Positions 27,886-39,836 of a DNA stretch of 64,000 nucleotides are shown one piece after another; positions within the stretch are counted from its first letter, which is position 1; each line of letters opens with the position of its first letter. The notes under the pieces were generated by a model. It saw nothing but the letters and a program-made list of their open reading frames with translations, had not been told where the DNA came from and did no database searches. Position numbers and translations under genes: made by a program. The stretch is from Ruminiclostridium josui JCM 17888 (GTDB taxonomy: Bacteria > Bacillota > Clostridia > Acetivibrionales > DSM-1351). Where the stretch lies: NCBI RefSeq assembly GCF_000526495.1, contig NZ_JAGE01000001.1, positions 3,096,001 to 3,160,000 of the forward strand, read 5' to 3'.

Positions 27886-29541
27886 ATGACTAAAAGGATA
27901 AAAACAATACTATTTATATTTATGGCAATATGTGCTTTACTTGTGACAAGACTATATTATATACAGACTGTAGTTGGTCCCGGCTATTCAAAGGAAGCGT
28001 CCAGTCAAAGAGTCAACAACGTTAATATAGAAAATTCCAGAGGTGATTTTCTGGATAGAAATGGAATAAAGCTTACAGGAAGAACACCAAAAGTTACCGC
28101 GGTTTTGAAACCTTCTCTTTTGCGGGGGCAGAATGAGGCCGTTGATAATATATGTCAGATATTGGGGCTTGATCCCGCCAAGACAAAAGAATCCCTGCAA
28201 AGAAAGAATACTCCTATAATAATGGAAGTTGACAGTGAAACAAAGGATGTTCTTTCTCAGCTTAATATTAAAGGAATATCTTTTGTAAACACTTTAAGCA
28301 GGTACAATACTGATACTAAGGCAAAACATTTGCTAGGCTATTTGAACAAAGTTGACCAGGTAGGAAGTTTTGGATTAGAAAAAATATATGAAAAGACATT
28401 GAATTATGGAAAAACAGATTCAATAGGCGTAATAACTGACAGAGACAATAATTTGCTGGGCGGTCTTGGGTATAGAATAATTGAGGAAAACAGTGATAAT
28501 AAAAAGCTAGATATTAGGCTTACTATAGATTACCATATACAGAGTATTATTGAAAAAGTTTTAGATGAAAAAGGTTTAACAGGAGCCATAGTAGTAGAGG
28601 ATGTAGCAACTGGAGATATAGTAGGTATGTGCAGTAAACCTGATTTTAACCCTAACGATATCGAAAACTATTTGCTCAACAACAAAAAACCTTTATTTAA
28701 CAGGGCTGTTGCTCAATACAATATTGGTTCAGTTTTTAAGTTGATTGATTTAGCATCTGTATTGGAGAAGGATCAGGATTATAACATGGTATTTAATTGT
28801 CCAGGATATATACAGATAGGAGATACCGAGTTCAAATGTTCTTCATATAATGTAGGAGGCCATGGCATCATGGATATTAACAGTGCTCTAGCAAAATCAT
28901 GCAATGCCTACTTTATTAATATGTCTATGGATCTGGGAGCTGAACCCATAATATCAATGTGTGAAAAACTGGGTTTTGGAAAACCTACAGGACTGTCAAA
29001 ACAAGGCATTGAAGAAGCAAAGGGCGTTATTCCTGCTATAGCGGATCTTAAAAATCCCGGTGATGTAGCAAACGTATCTATTGGGCAGGGACAAACCATG
29101 GCAACTCCTGTTCAGATAGCTGATATGATAGCTACTATTGCTAACGGTGGGATAAAAAACAATATTAATGTAGTTGATTGTATAGTAAACGAAGAAGGAA
29201 ACAAAGTAAGGGATTTAAAAGAAACAGAGCAAAAAAGGGTATTATCAAAGGCCACAAGTGACAAGATTAAAAATCTAATGGAAGGTGTTGTAAACACCGG
29301 AACAGGAAAAAAGGCCAGTATTGATGAGTTTGGGGGAGCAGGAGGAAAAACGGGAAGTGCTGAGACAGGCCAATATGTAGACGGTCAAAAAATAGTTCAG
29401 GCTTGGTTTGCAGGATATTTCCCAGCAAAATCACCTAAATATTCGGTAGCTGTTTTTATAGAGGACGGACGAAGCGGTGGAGAATCAGCAGCACCTATAT
29501 TTGCCGAGGTTGGAAAAGAGATTATGAAAAAAGGGCTATAA
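27886..29541 (+). CDS. class B penicillin-binding protein (transpeptidase)
   Basis: 551 residues: a single N-terminal membrane segment (ILFIFMAICALLVTRLYYI), a pedestal domain, and a transpeptidase domain with all three active-site motifs: SVFK near residue 282, SCN near 338 and KTGSAE near 488. It crosslinks peptidoglycan outside the membrane. It has no C-terminal PASTA repeats and is shorter than SpoVD/FtsI-type proteins, so its partner, division or sporulation, is not clear. It stands alone between the CRISPR trailer and a terminator. Confidence 0.9.
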   Translation: MTKRIKTILFIFMAICALLVTRLYYIQTVVGPGYSKEASSQRVNNVNIENSRGDFLDRNGIKLTGRTPKVTAVLKPSLLRGQNEAVDNICQILGLDPAKTKESLQRKNTPIIMEVDSETKDVLSQLNIKGISFVNTLSRYNTDTKAKHLLGYLNKVDQVGSFGLEKIYEKTLNYGKTDSIGVITDRDNNLLGGLGYRIIEENSDNKKLDIRLTIDYHIQSIIEKVLDEKGLTGAIVVEDVATGDIVGMCSKPDFNPNDIENYLLNNKKPLFNRAVAQYNIGSVFKLIDLASVLEKDQDYNMVFNCPGYIQIGDTEFKCSSYNVGGHGIMDINSALAKSCNAYFINMSMDLGAEPIISMCEKLGFGKPTGLSKQGIEEAKGVIPAIADLKNPGDVANVSIGQGQTMATPVQIADMIATIANGGIKNNINVVDCIVNEEGNKVRDLKETEQKRVLSKATSDKIKNLMEGVVNTGTGKKASIDEFGGAGGKTGSAETGQYVDGQKIVQAWFAGYFPAKSPKYSVAVFIEDGRSGGESAAPIFAEVGKEIMKKGL

Positions 29542-29544
29542 TAA

Positions 29545-29585
29545 AAAATGGTTTCACAGATATAAAAGGACTGTGAAACCATTTT
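29545..29585 (+). terminator. terminator after the penicillin-binding protein
   Basis: AAAATGGTTTCACAG (29545-29559) and CTGTGAAACCATTTT (29571-29585) form a perfect 15-bp stem whose 3' arm ends in TTTT. Confidence 0.8.
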
Positions 29586-29588
29586 AAC

Positions 29589-29864
29589 GAGTGTGTGAAG
29601 GTTTTTCTGTAAATACAGCTTTCTATGATAATTTTTGATGAGTTACCCATAATATAAATGGAGTTCTCTTTATTAATAAATATAATAATTAAAGAATGGC
29701 ATGTCAAGTACACCCTCTGTTGGGTTGTTGATATGGAGTGTGTGAAATAATCTCTGTAAATAGCTTTCTATGATAATTTTATTAGAGTTGTGAAGGCCAG
29801 ATGCTGGCTTTCATAACTTGTCTACAATATAATAGTAAATTAATGGCATGTCAATAGCACCCTT
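29589..29864. repeat. two imperfect tandem copies of an IS-end-like segment
   Basis: Copy A (29589 to ~29722) and copy B (29736 to ~29864) both begin GAGTGTGTGAA, share CTGTAAATA and GCTTTCTATGATAATTTT, and end AATGGCATGTCAA followed a few bases later by CACCC. The middle parts differ. They sit next to the 3' end of an IS256-type transposase and probably represent ends left by repeated insertion or excision. Confidence 0.5.
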
Positions 29865-29880
29865 CCAAAAGGGTGTTTTT
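29858..29880 (+). terminator. small intrinsic terminator
   Basis: CACCCTT/AAGGGTG stem with CCAA loop followed by TTTTT, oriented against the IS256 transposase. Confidence 0.65.
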
Positions 29881-29893
29881 GATTGTCCTGATT

Positions 29894-30975
29894 TTATTGC
29901 TGAAGCCTGCCCTCATACATGATGGACAACTCACCGTAGACTTTACCCCAGTTACGGAGAGTCATAGTCCACTTCTTGGTTGCCTCAAAGGTTGCTAGAT
30001 ATAGGGCCTTTAAGAGGGCTGTGTCACTTGGAAATACGCTTCTTTGACGATTCAGACGACGATATGTGCTGTTCAGGCTTTCTATAGCATTGGTTGTGTA
30101 GATTACCTTGCGAACATCCGTAGAAAACTTGAAAATCGGGCTTAGGATATCCCAGTTCGTAGACCAACTCTTCATGGCGTTAGGATAACGGTCCTGCCAC
30201 TTGTCCGTAATTTGCATCATACGCTCATATCCGGTCTCCTCTGTAGGGGCATGGTAGATTGTCTTCAGGTCATTAGCAAACTCCTTCTTATCTTTGTCTG
30301 CAACATATTTTAGTGTGTTTCTTACCTGATGGACTATGCAGCGTTGATACTCTGTTTCCGGAAAAGCTACAGCAATGGATTCCTTGATGCCACTCAGGCC
30401 ATCTGCACAAAGTATAAGAATATCCTTGACTCCACGGTTCTTCAGTTCATTTAGGACACTAAGCCAATATTTACTGCTTTCATTTTGGCCTATCTGAATG
30501 CTTAACACTTCCTTTTGGCCTTCTTCATTGATTCCAAGAATGATGTATGCAGCCAGCTTCTTGATGACATTGTTGTCCCTAACAGAAAAGTGCACAGCAT
30601 CTATGAATACAATTGGGTAAACGCTGGATAGTGGACGTTGTTGCCATTCCTCAATTTCTGGAAGCAGTTTGTTTGTGATATCGGATACCATGCCTTCACT
30701 AACTTCAAATCCGTAGATTTCTTCGATCTGGTCAGAGATCTGGCGAGTTGTCAAACCTCTTGCATACATAGCAATGATCTTTTGGTCAATGCTTGAGATA
30801 TCCTTTTGACGCTTCTTCACGATTTGTGGCTCAAAGGAACATTCTCGATCTTGTGGAACGTCAATTTCCATCTTACCATATGTACTTTGTATTGATTTGG
30901 ATTTTTTCCGTTCCTGTAATTGGTGTTATTGGAACGTTCGTATGGCTCATAGCCTAAATGCTGATCCATCTCGGC
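29894..30975 (-). pseudogene. IS256-family transposase, 5'-truncated and frameshifted
   Basis: The open part (325 codons, starting near 30871) covers the DDE core of IS256/MULE-type transposases: FIDAVHFSVRDN, LILCADGLSGIKES, RCIVHQVRNTLKYV, YTTNAIESLN. Upstream, AEMDQHLGYEPYERSNNTNY is readable in another frame and should join the core at STYGKMEIDVPQDRE, so a one-base indel lies near 30885. The reading frame stops being IS256-like exactly where the IS21 element begins, about 60-90 N-terminal residues short. Not functional. Confidence 0.85.
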
Positions 30976-31040
30976 TGTCAATGACGTTTCGATTTTGTAA
31001 TTTTATAGCGTTTAAATTTTGCTGTTTTATGGCAAAAAAA

Positions 31041-33097
<2,057 letters not shown>

Positions 33098-33175
33098 TCA
33101 CAAGTTATTTTGTTACCACCATATACATACAAAATTTAACCGCTGTTTTCTTACATTTTATCACCGTCATTGACA

Positions 33176-33843
33176 GGGAAACATATCCACACCCAAAGCA
33201 CCTTAAAGACGTTCAATCAGAAGCTCTTTTGGAAGAATTGAGGAAGGTGCATAGGGGTACAACTGTAAAGAAAGTGAATCAAATATTGACATTATCAGAA
33301 GTAAACAGCCCGAAAGAGAAGCATTATCAAGATGAGCGTGACCTTGTTATCAGGAGCCTTGTGCGGGAATTAAAGTTCAGGAAGCAGGAAAATGAGGATA
33401 TCGACAGAGAATTGGAAAGGCTGATTCAGCTTACAGGCTATAAGCTTCATACCATGCCTGGCATTAACCTTATCACAGCAGCAAGCATTATTTCAGAGAT
33501 AGGCAATATTGAAAGGTTTCCCAACTCTAACAAGCTGGCTCAATTTAGCGGGGTAGCTCCAGTTAATTTCAGTTCTGCCGGAAAGGGTAAAGACCAACGC
33601 AGCAGACAGGGCAACAGGGTTTTAAATGCTATATTCCACTTTCTTGCAATCCAATTGGTACAGGTAAATTCAAACGGTAAAGCAAGGCATCCAGTATTCA
33701 GAGAGTATTTTGAAAGCAAGCTTAGAGAGGGTAAGAGTAAGCCTCAAGCTCTTGTTTGTGTGTCAAGAAGAGCTGTAAGGATTATATACGGCATGATGCG
33801 GACAAAGACCGAATACAAGCCGTTTGAAAAGTTAGAATATTGA
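33176..33843 (+). pseudogene. IS110-family transposase, C-terminal fragment
   Basis: The frame is open from inside the IS21 end, but IS110 similarity starts only after the IS21 boundary. It holds the last ~220 residues including the Tnp_20 region (LHTMPGINLITAASIISEIG, KLAQFSGVAPVNFSS) and the basic end. The DEDD catalytic N-terminal half is missing, so it is inactive. The 130 bases after it (33844-33973) show only AT-rich sequence. Confidence 0.8.
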
Positions 33844-33973
33844 TGTTGTTTAGAACTTTTATTATTGATAGAATAGAATTGTAAAAATTGTAAAAAATCC
33901 TCTGAAAAGAGGCTTTCAATAGATTATGTATTTTAGGGGTAAAAAGGGCTTACAGGATACAACCACAGTATAG

Positions 33974-34420
33974 AATATCTATAATGCGGGAGTAAGTGAG
34001 GTTACTAAAGCAGTTAAAGCAATAAAACAAATCCCGTATGGAAGTTCAGATTTAAGCAAATCTGCTATAGCGTTTAGAAATGCTAATGGAATATTTACAG
34101 CCAGAAATGTTTCGGTATTTGAATATACTAAAAATGGTGTTACAAAAACGATAGCAATGGCAAGTGAAAGGGGAGCAGGTCATGCTGAAAGGCTTATAGC
34201 AAAAAAACTTGAAGGAATGGGGATACCACCGTCTCAAGTAACAAGGATTTTTTCTGAGCTTGAACCATGTAGTGCTCCTGGTGGTTACTGCAAAAGATTT
34301 ATAGAAAGTACCTTTCAGCAAGCTGAAGTTACTTATTGCTTTGAGTACGGAGAATCAGCGGCTTCAAGAGCAAATGGTGTAGATTTATTGAAACAAGCAT
34401 TACAGAGCTTAGGAAAGTAA
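33974..34420 (+). pseudogene. orphan deaminase toxin domain (polymorphic-toxin C-terminus)
   Basis: An open frame without a start codon until the ATG at 34157, following a TAG at 33971. The last ~85 residues hold zinc deaminase motifs: GAGHAERLIAKKLEG (HAE) and SELEPCSAPGGYCKRF (PC-x5-C). This is the pattern of nucleic-acid or nucleotide deaminase tips of polymorphic toxins in gram-positive bacteria. The delivery and N-terminal parts are missing, so it is a displaced tip cassette or remnant. A matching immunity gene follows 48 bases later. Confidence 0.65.
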
Positions 34421-34468
34421 CAAGAAAAATATACATATCCATTTATAAAAAAGGAGGGCTACGATAAG

Positions 34469-34978
34469 ATGGATAAGGAAAGTATTACAGAATTTTGGAA
34501 TGATTCACTCGTTCGATTTAATATGGAACTACTTTCTAAATGCTCATTAACACAAGAGACTAAAGAGTTTTTGGAACTTTTTGGGCTACCAGTAAACTGT
34601 GAGTTCCTTAAAGACCTAAATATTAGCTTTTATAATATTTTTGAGCAAATTAGTATCAAGGGTTGCAATTATATTGCAATTGGAGATGATTACGGAACAA
34701 AAATATGCATTAGAGAGAATTTAAATGAAATAATATCAGTTGATATTGAAAGAGATATGAACATTCGGATTATTAATTCGAGTATTGAACATTTTATAAA
34801 TTTCTTGCAAATTTATTTCACAAGGAGACCTGAACTATCAAAGGCTGATGATGAGGAAGCAGTTGAAATAGTAAGGTCAATGAGAGATGATTTTGATAAA
34901 TTAGATGCTATGGCATTAAGTAATGAGGAAAATTGGTGGGCCGTTATTTTAGAGCAAACCGAGCAAGGACTACTATAG
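34469..34978 (+). CDS. SUKH-4-like immunity protein
   Basis: 169 residues. FLELFGLPVN, NYIAIGDDYGTKICIRENL, ISVDIERDM and RIINSSIEHFINFLQIY follow the SUKH-4 pattern of an alpha/beta immunity protein binding a toxin tip. Strong GGAGG upstream and intact reading frame. Because it lies straight after a deaminase toxin tip, it probably neutralises that toxin; kept alone, it could still protect against toxin from related cells. Confidence 0.65.
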   Translation: MDKESITEFWNDSLVRFNMELLSKCSLTQETKEFLELFGLPVNCEFLKDLNISFYNIFEQISIKGCNYIAIGDDYGTKICIRENLNEIISVDIERDMNIRIINSSIEHFINFLQIYFTRRPELSKADDEEAVEIVRSMRDDFDKLDAMALSNEENWWAVILEQTEQGLL

Positions 34979-35147
34979 AATTGCTGTACATTTAATAAAC
35001 AATCTGATGCTTGTTTTAGTCCTATTTACTAAATGTTTAGTACGAATACAAATGCGCTATGTATATGTCAAGTCTTAATGGAGATACATTCTCTGTTAAG
35101 ACGGTTATATATCAATAGGGTAGAACAGTAAACTGAAATTTTCATAT

Positions 35148-35187
35148 AAAGAGCCAATTGCTTAACAGGTGATTGGTTCTTTATTTG
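35148..35187 (+). terminator. terminator after the immunity gene
   Basis: AAAGAGCCAAT pairs with ATTGGTTCTTT (one G-T pair) around 13 bases, followed by ATTTGTTT. Other sequence in 34979-35277 is AT-rich; from ~35204 GAGACCGTTTCAAATTTTGT looks like the end of an IS256-type element. Confidence 0.6.
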
Positions 35188-35277
35188 TTTGTAAGGTATG
35201 TAGGAGAGACCGTTTCAAATTTTGTGTAAACCTTCAAATTGATGTTAGAATAAATATATCAATTCGAAGGGTTTTTT

Positions 35278-35575
35278 ATGGGAAGAAGAAATGAAAGTCC
35301 CGAAAGGAAAAGACGTAGAGCATTGATAGGAGAATTTTTACGAGAAAATCCTATCAAAGACTCAATTGACATCAACGATTTAGTTAAAGAACTAATATAT
35401 CAAGTTTTTGAAAATGGCCTAGATGGCGAATTAGAAGAATTAGGCTATACTAGGTACGATTATCGCAACAAAGATACTGACAATAGCAGAAATGGATATT
35501 CCTCTAAGACAGTACATATTAGTTTTGGAGACACAGAAATCGATGTGCCTCGAGACCGAAAATCTTGCGCAAAAT
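35278..35575 (+). pseudogene. IS256-family transposase, N-terminal fragment
   Basis: MGRRNESPERKRRRALIGEF, DLVKELIYQVFENGLDG and NSRNGYSSKTVHISFGDTEI then DVPRDRK are the N-terminal part of an IS256-type transposase, with a probable element end ~70 bases upstream. After DVPRDRK the similarity stops and the frame runs into IS110-type sequence read in another frame. The join marks a recombination or nested insertion. Confidence 0.75.
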
Positions 35576-36100
35576 TCATTTGGCATTGTTCTTGGCTTTG
35601 ATTCGATGAAATTAATAATCCGCCAACATGTTGAGTACATTAAATTTATGGAAAGGCAAATAAAAGAAATAGATGATAAATTAACCGATTTATTTAGTAC
35701 TTTCGAGTGTTACATTACGATTATTCTAGGCATCGGTCCTATATTAGGAGCGACTATTTTCAGTGAGATTAGGGAAATTAGCCGTTTTTCATCGGCAGCA
35801 AAATTAGCACTTTTGCTGGAATAGATCCTACAATAAAGCAATCTGGTGAATATAGCTCCACTAAAAATCATATGTCTAAGCGAGGATCACCGTATATTAG
35901 GCGAGCCATTTGGCAAGCGTCCGTAGGAGCAGCTATGTATTAGCCAAACTTGAAATATTTCTTGGAGAGAAAGCGGACCGGAGGCAAGCCGTACATGAAT
36001 GCTATAGGTCATGTCACAAGAAAACTAACGAACATTATTTATGTTGTTTTAAGAGATAATAAACCTTATGGGGTTGTACTGAATTGTTCGAAATACTTAT
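35576..36100 (+). pseudogene. IS110-family transposase, C-terminal fragment, multiply broken
   Basis: Readable as VEYIKFMERQIKEIDDKL, ILGIGPILGATIFSEIREIS, then after a lost base near 35812 as FAGIDPTIKQSGEY, MSKRGSPYIRRAIWQASVGA, ending at an in-frame stop near 35939 and degenerate MNAIGHVTRKLTNIIYVVL. This is a second, older IS110 relic, different in sequence from the one at 33.2 kb. Confidence 0.75.
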
Positions 36101-36423
36101 AAAAATGAACAGTTGTCAAATTGGCTTAAATTTCATTTCAGTCTTTGCAAGGGTATTCGTACCATACAGCCAATTTATAATAGGAAACAGTGGTGCACAT
36201 CGCTAATTAGATGCAAGATACATTGAGACAGAGTTCTGATAGTGAATGAGTCTGAAGATTAATCAAATAAAGTTGGAACGAAACAGCATGCACAGTCCAT
36301 AGTGAAACCTGCATAAATCGTTTTTTACTCATGACAAGATGAGACACGGCTAGGGCGAAAGTGGAAATTTCCGAAGCATTCCCTGTAAAGCACAACATTT
36401 GACACATAAAAACAACAGTTAGT
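36101..36423 (+). other. gene-free stretch with possible structured RNA
   Basis: No credible protein on either strand. Composition is less AT-rich than other spacers here, with many short G- and C-bearing blocks (ACGGCTAGGGCGAAAG, GTTGGAACGAAAC), and it ends directly before a strong terminator, as a noncoding RNA or group II intron remnant would. I could not assign an RNA family. Confidence 0.3.
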
Positions 36424-36461
36424 AAGCAGAGAAGATTAAATTTTTTCTTCTCTGCTTTTTT
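36424..36461 (+). terminator. strong intrinsic terminator before the eCIS cluster
   Basis: AAGCAGAGAAGA (36424-36435) and TCTTCTCTGCTT (36446-36457) make a perfect 12-bp stem, followed by TTTT. It insulates the injection-system genes from upstream transcription. Confidence 0.85.
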
Positions 36462-36547
36462 CTTAATATTATTAGTTGTTAATCAAAAATAATTATTTAC
36501 TTATAAAGTGAGAAGTTATAAATCAAAACAAAAAGGAGAACTCCCTA

Positions 36548-36769
36548 ATGGAAGAACTCAAGACTATAATAGAACTCTTGAAAAAAATCAGGGCGAAAAA
36601 CAATGTAGTATTCAATTCATGTCAGGATGAGAAGTTAATGCAGGATATAGAATACGGAAATTTATATCAGGAATACTGGACTGCTGACTTCAGACTCAAA
36701 AATGTTATTGGACTTCTTGAAGCGGTAGAAAAGGAATTAATCAATTATAGGCGGACAGATAAAAAATAA
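36548..36769 (+). CDS. small helical protein, unknown
   Basis: 73 residues, largely alpha-helical and charged (MEELKTIIELLKKIRAKNNV, LKNVIGLLEAVEKELINY), with AAGGAGAA 6-8 bases before the ATG. It is the first gene after the terminator that separates the mobile-element region from the injection-system cluster and 101 bases before the ATPase, so it may belong to that operon or be a regulator. No family recognised. Confidence 0.5.
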   Translation: MEELKTIIELLKKIRAKNNVVFNSCQDEKLMQDIEYGNLYQEYWTADFRLKNVIGLLEAVEKELINYRRTDKK

Positions 36770-36870
36770 TTTTCAATAGCAGTTGTAAATTACACTGTAA
36801 ATTTTCCGTATATAGTGAACGGATTAAATCCGAAGCAAAGTAAAGTATATCTTTGATGAAAGGCCAAAAA

Positions 36871-39105
36871 ATGATAAGTTCAGAAAACAATGCAACAGGT
36901 ATTCCCGCAAATCAGGGTGATATGAAAAGTACAGAGAAATCAAAGGCATATGTTTCAAGCCGAGAACACATAGTGGATGAATTACGGCGTCTGGATTTAA
37001 TATTCAGACGATATATCCGGGACAACAAAGAAGAGGGCAATACAACGGCATATGCGGGGATAGTTCTATCAAAAGAAGAAATATGTAGTCTTTTGGAAGA
37101 AGAAAATATTGAAGGACAGGAAAAGCCTATAGAGTACAGGCTTGCCGAACTGGAAACTGAAATTTCCGAAAGGGTGGAAGCAACCAAGGCATCCGGGATA
37201 AATCTTTCACTACCGTATATTTCACAATTGCTAAACCTTAGTCTGTTTGAAGAAAGATGCCTTATCGCCTGTATAGCCCCTGAGATAGATACAAAATATG
37301 AAAAAGTATACGGGTATTTTGAGAATGATACAGCAATAAAAAATCCAAGCATTAACTTGTTGATGAAAATATTTTTATCAACAGAGGATGAAAGAATTGA
37401 AGCAAGGAAGCTTTTCAGTCTGCAAGCACCTTTGGTAAGACTTTTGCTTGAAAATGGAAATGATCTGTCAGATAACTGCATTCCGTTGATATCACGTCAC
37501 CTTAAATTAGATGATTGGGTAGTCAACTATTTATTGGATATCAATATACTTGATTCACGGTTAATACATGTGGCTGAACTGATTCAAACGCGGGAAAGAG
37601 GTTACATAAGCCCTAATCATGAAAATGACAGAATACTGCATTTTATCGACTATTACAGGAATGGAAGGACAAAAAGAAATCAAATACTTTACTTCTATGG
37701 TCCTGAGGGAGCCGGTAAAAAAGATTATGTACTGTCAGTATGTGAGCACCTTAGATTACCTCTTATTGCAGCAGATTTAGAAAAGATATTAAGCTCTGAT
37801 TTACCATTTGATGAAATTCTTAGACTGCTGGGCAGGCAGATCAAAATAAGCAATTGTATTCTCTGCCTTGAAAACTTTCAACTATTGGTTTCAGAAGAAT
37901 GGAGCCAGCAGATAAGAATCAACAGAATCCTGCAAATGCTCCATGAGTTTTCTGAAACAACATTTATTCTTGGGAGAACTCAATGGCATTTAACAAATAC
38001 CGACAGCAGGTTTGCCTATGTTGCGGTGGAATATCCTTATCCTTCAGCAATAGCAAGAAAGAAATATTGGCAAGAGCTTAGTGAAAAATATCAGCTGGAT
38101 TCAAATTTAAACCTCAATAATTTTGCTGAAGTTTTCCGTTTTACACCGGGTCAAATTGAAAATGTTCTTAGATTGGGTGAAAACTATTCGGTATGGAATG
38201 GAGTCAGAGATGGAAGGATTGAGACAAAATACCTAACTAATGCCTGCTATACTCAATCAAACAGAAAACTTGGCGAATTGGCAAAAAAGATAGACACACT
38301 TTATACAATGGATATGCTTGTTTTGCCTGAAGATCAAATGTTGCAAATGAAAGAAATATGCAGGCAGGTAAAATACCGTTCGATTGTTTATGAAAAATGG
38401 GGATTTGAAAAGCGTCTCGCCCTGGGAAAAGGATTAAATATTATGTTCTCTGGCCCACCGGGCAGTGGGAAAACAATGGCCGCAGAGGTAATAGCAAATG
38501 AGATAGGCCTTGAAATATACAAGATTGACGTCTCAAGAGTTGTAAGTAAGTATATCGGAGAAACGGAAAAAAATCTTGGGGAAATATTTCATGAAGCTGA
38601 GACTTCAAATGCCATACTGTTTTTCGACGAAGCTGATGCTCTGTTTGGAAAACGTTCCGAAGTCAAAGATTCCCATGACAGATATGCAAATGTTGAAATA
38701 GGGTATCTACTTCAAAGAATGGAAGAGTACAAGGGAATAGTTATTCTAGCTACAAACCTGAATCAGAACATTGATGAAGCTTTTTTGAGAAGATTGCACT
38801 TCAACGTAGCATTTCCATTTCCTGATAAGGAACAGCGTAAGCTCATATGGTTGGGTATTTTTCCTTCCGGGGCTCCGGTAGATGAGAATTTAGATTATGA
38901 CTTTCTGGCAGAGAAATTTGTTATGGCGGGGGGAAATATAAAAAATATAGCAGTAAATGCAGCTTTTTATGCTGCCCATGCAGGGTGCCCCATAGGGATA
39001 AAGCAAATTATGCAGGCGGCAAAAAGAGAATACAAAAAAATGGGTAAAACCTTTTTGAAATCAGATTTTGCTCCATATTATCAACTGATTGAGGTGGTGA
39101 AATAA
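36871..39105 (+). CDS. eCIS AAA+ ATPase (Afp15/Pvc15-like)
   Basis: About 744 residues. The C-terminal AAA+ module is complete: Walker A SGPPGSGKTMAAEV, Walker B AILFFDEADALFGKRSE, sensor and arginine finger region LATNLNQNIDEAFLRRL. A degenerate P-loop (YGPEGAGKKDYVLS) near residue 275 marks an inactive first ATPase domain; the N-terminal ~200 residues are helical. In Afp and PVC this ATPase is needed for assembly or loading of the particle. The ATG at 36871 has AAAGG 7 bases upstream; ATG 36856 is the alternative. Its stop overlaps the next start (TAATG). Confidence 0.85.
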   Translation: MISSENNATGIPANQGDMKSTEKSKAYVSSREHIVDELRRLDLIFRRYIRDNKEEGNTTAYAGIVLSKEEICSLLEEENIEGQEKPIEYRLAELETEISERVEATKASGINLSLPYISQLLNLSLFEERCLIACIAPEIDTKYEKVYGYFENDTAIKNPSINLLMKIFLSTEDERIEARKLFSLQAPLVRLLLENGNDLSDNCIPLISRHLKLDDWVVNYLLDINILDSRLIHVAELIQTRERGYISPNHENDRILHFIDYYRNGRTKRNQILYFYGPEGAGKKDYVLSVCEHLRLPLIAADLEKILSSDLPFDEILRLLGRQIKISNCILCLENFQLLVSEEWSQQIRINRILQMLHEFSETTFILGRTQWHLTNTDSRFAYVAVEYPYPSAIARKKYWQELSEKYQLDSNLNLNNFAEVFRFTPGQIENVLRLGENYSVWNGVRDGRIETKYLTNACYTQSNRKLGELAKKIDTLYTMDMLVLPEDQMLQMKEICRQVKYRSIVYEKWGFEKRLALGKGLNIMFSGPPGSGKTMAAEVIANEIGLEIYKIDVSRVVSKYIGETEKNLGEIFHEAETSNAILFFDEADALFGKRSEVKDSHDRYANVEIGYLLQRMEEYKGIVILATNLNQNIDEAFLRRLHFNVAFPFPDKEQRKLIWLGIFPSGAPVDENLDYDFLAEKFVMAGGNIKNIAVNAAFYAAHAGCPIGIKQIMQAAKREYKKMGKTFLKSDFAPYYQLIEVVK

Positions 39106-39713
39106 TGGCTGTGGAAACCCGTACAGTAATCAGAGATGTTAGTGCAAGCCTAAAGGCTTTAATTAAAGCAAATGTTCCGGAATTAAATGATGATAGTTAC
39201 ATAACATTTGGTTCTCCAAGTGATGTGGATTCAGCAAACATGACGCTTTCATTGTGCTTGTATTACCTTACCGAAAGCCATAGCATGAGAAACAGTGAGA
39301 GAGAACGAATACCAGGGACAAACCAGTTATTTGACTCTCCTTCCTATCTTGACCTGTATTATTTGATGACTCCATATGCAAAGGACAGGGATACCGAACT
39401 TTTGATTTTGGGAAAACTGTTTCAACTGTTTCACGAGCATGCGGTGCTCAGTGGAGATGACCTTAAAGGAAACCTTGCTGCTTGTGGAAACGAGAAAATA
39501 AGAATATCCTACAATAATCTATCACTGCAGGACATTAAACAGTTATGGGAGGTATTCCCGGGAAAACCTGCAAAGTTGAGCCTGTCTTATCTGGTATCTG
39601 CAGTAAGGATGCCGGCTGAAAAGATAATTACATTACCATTAATTACAGAGGAACCAAAGCCAAAATTTTACAATTTAAAAACCCATACAGAATTATCAGA
39701 AAAGAATACATGA
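39105..39713 (+). CDS. DUF4255 protein, eCIS cap/terminator (Afp16/Pvc16-like)
   Basis: 202 residues with the DUF4255 pattern: VIRDVSASLKALIKAN, ITFGSPSDVDS, SLCLYYLTESHSMRNSE, LDLYYLMTPYAKDRDTE. In Afp the Pvc16-type protein caps the tail and stops sheath and tube growth at the set length. Translationally coupled to the ATPase gene by TAATG. It has the length expected for the single-domain form. Confidence 0.85.
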   Translation: MAVETRTVIRDVSASLKALIKANVPELNDDSYITFGSPSDVDSANMTLSLCLYYLTESHSMRNSERERIPGTNQLFDSPSYLDLYYLMTPYAKDRDTELLILGKLFQLFHEHAVLSGDDLKGNLAACGNEKIRISYNNLSLQDIKQLWEVFPGKPAKLSLSYLVSAVRMPAEKIITLPLITEEPKPKFYNLKTHTELSEKNT

Positions 39714-39836
39714 TAATTCAACTAGAGATTATACAAATTAACGAATATGATTTCGCTTATTGAAAAATATAGCGAGGGCATATAGGTCCATTCAATAGAA
39801 GGACCATAAAAACAGTTATAACAAGGAGGACTTGAA

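Noticed and set aside
36207-36407. 66-codon minus-strand frame
   Set aside because: No ribosome site or recognisable motif; composition looks noncoding.
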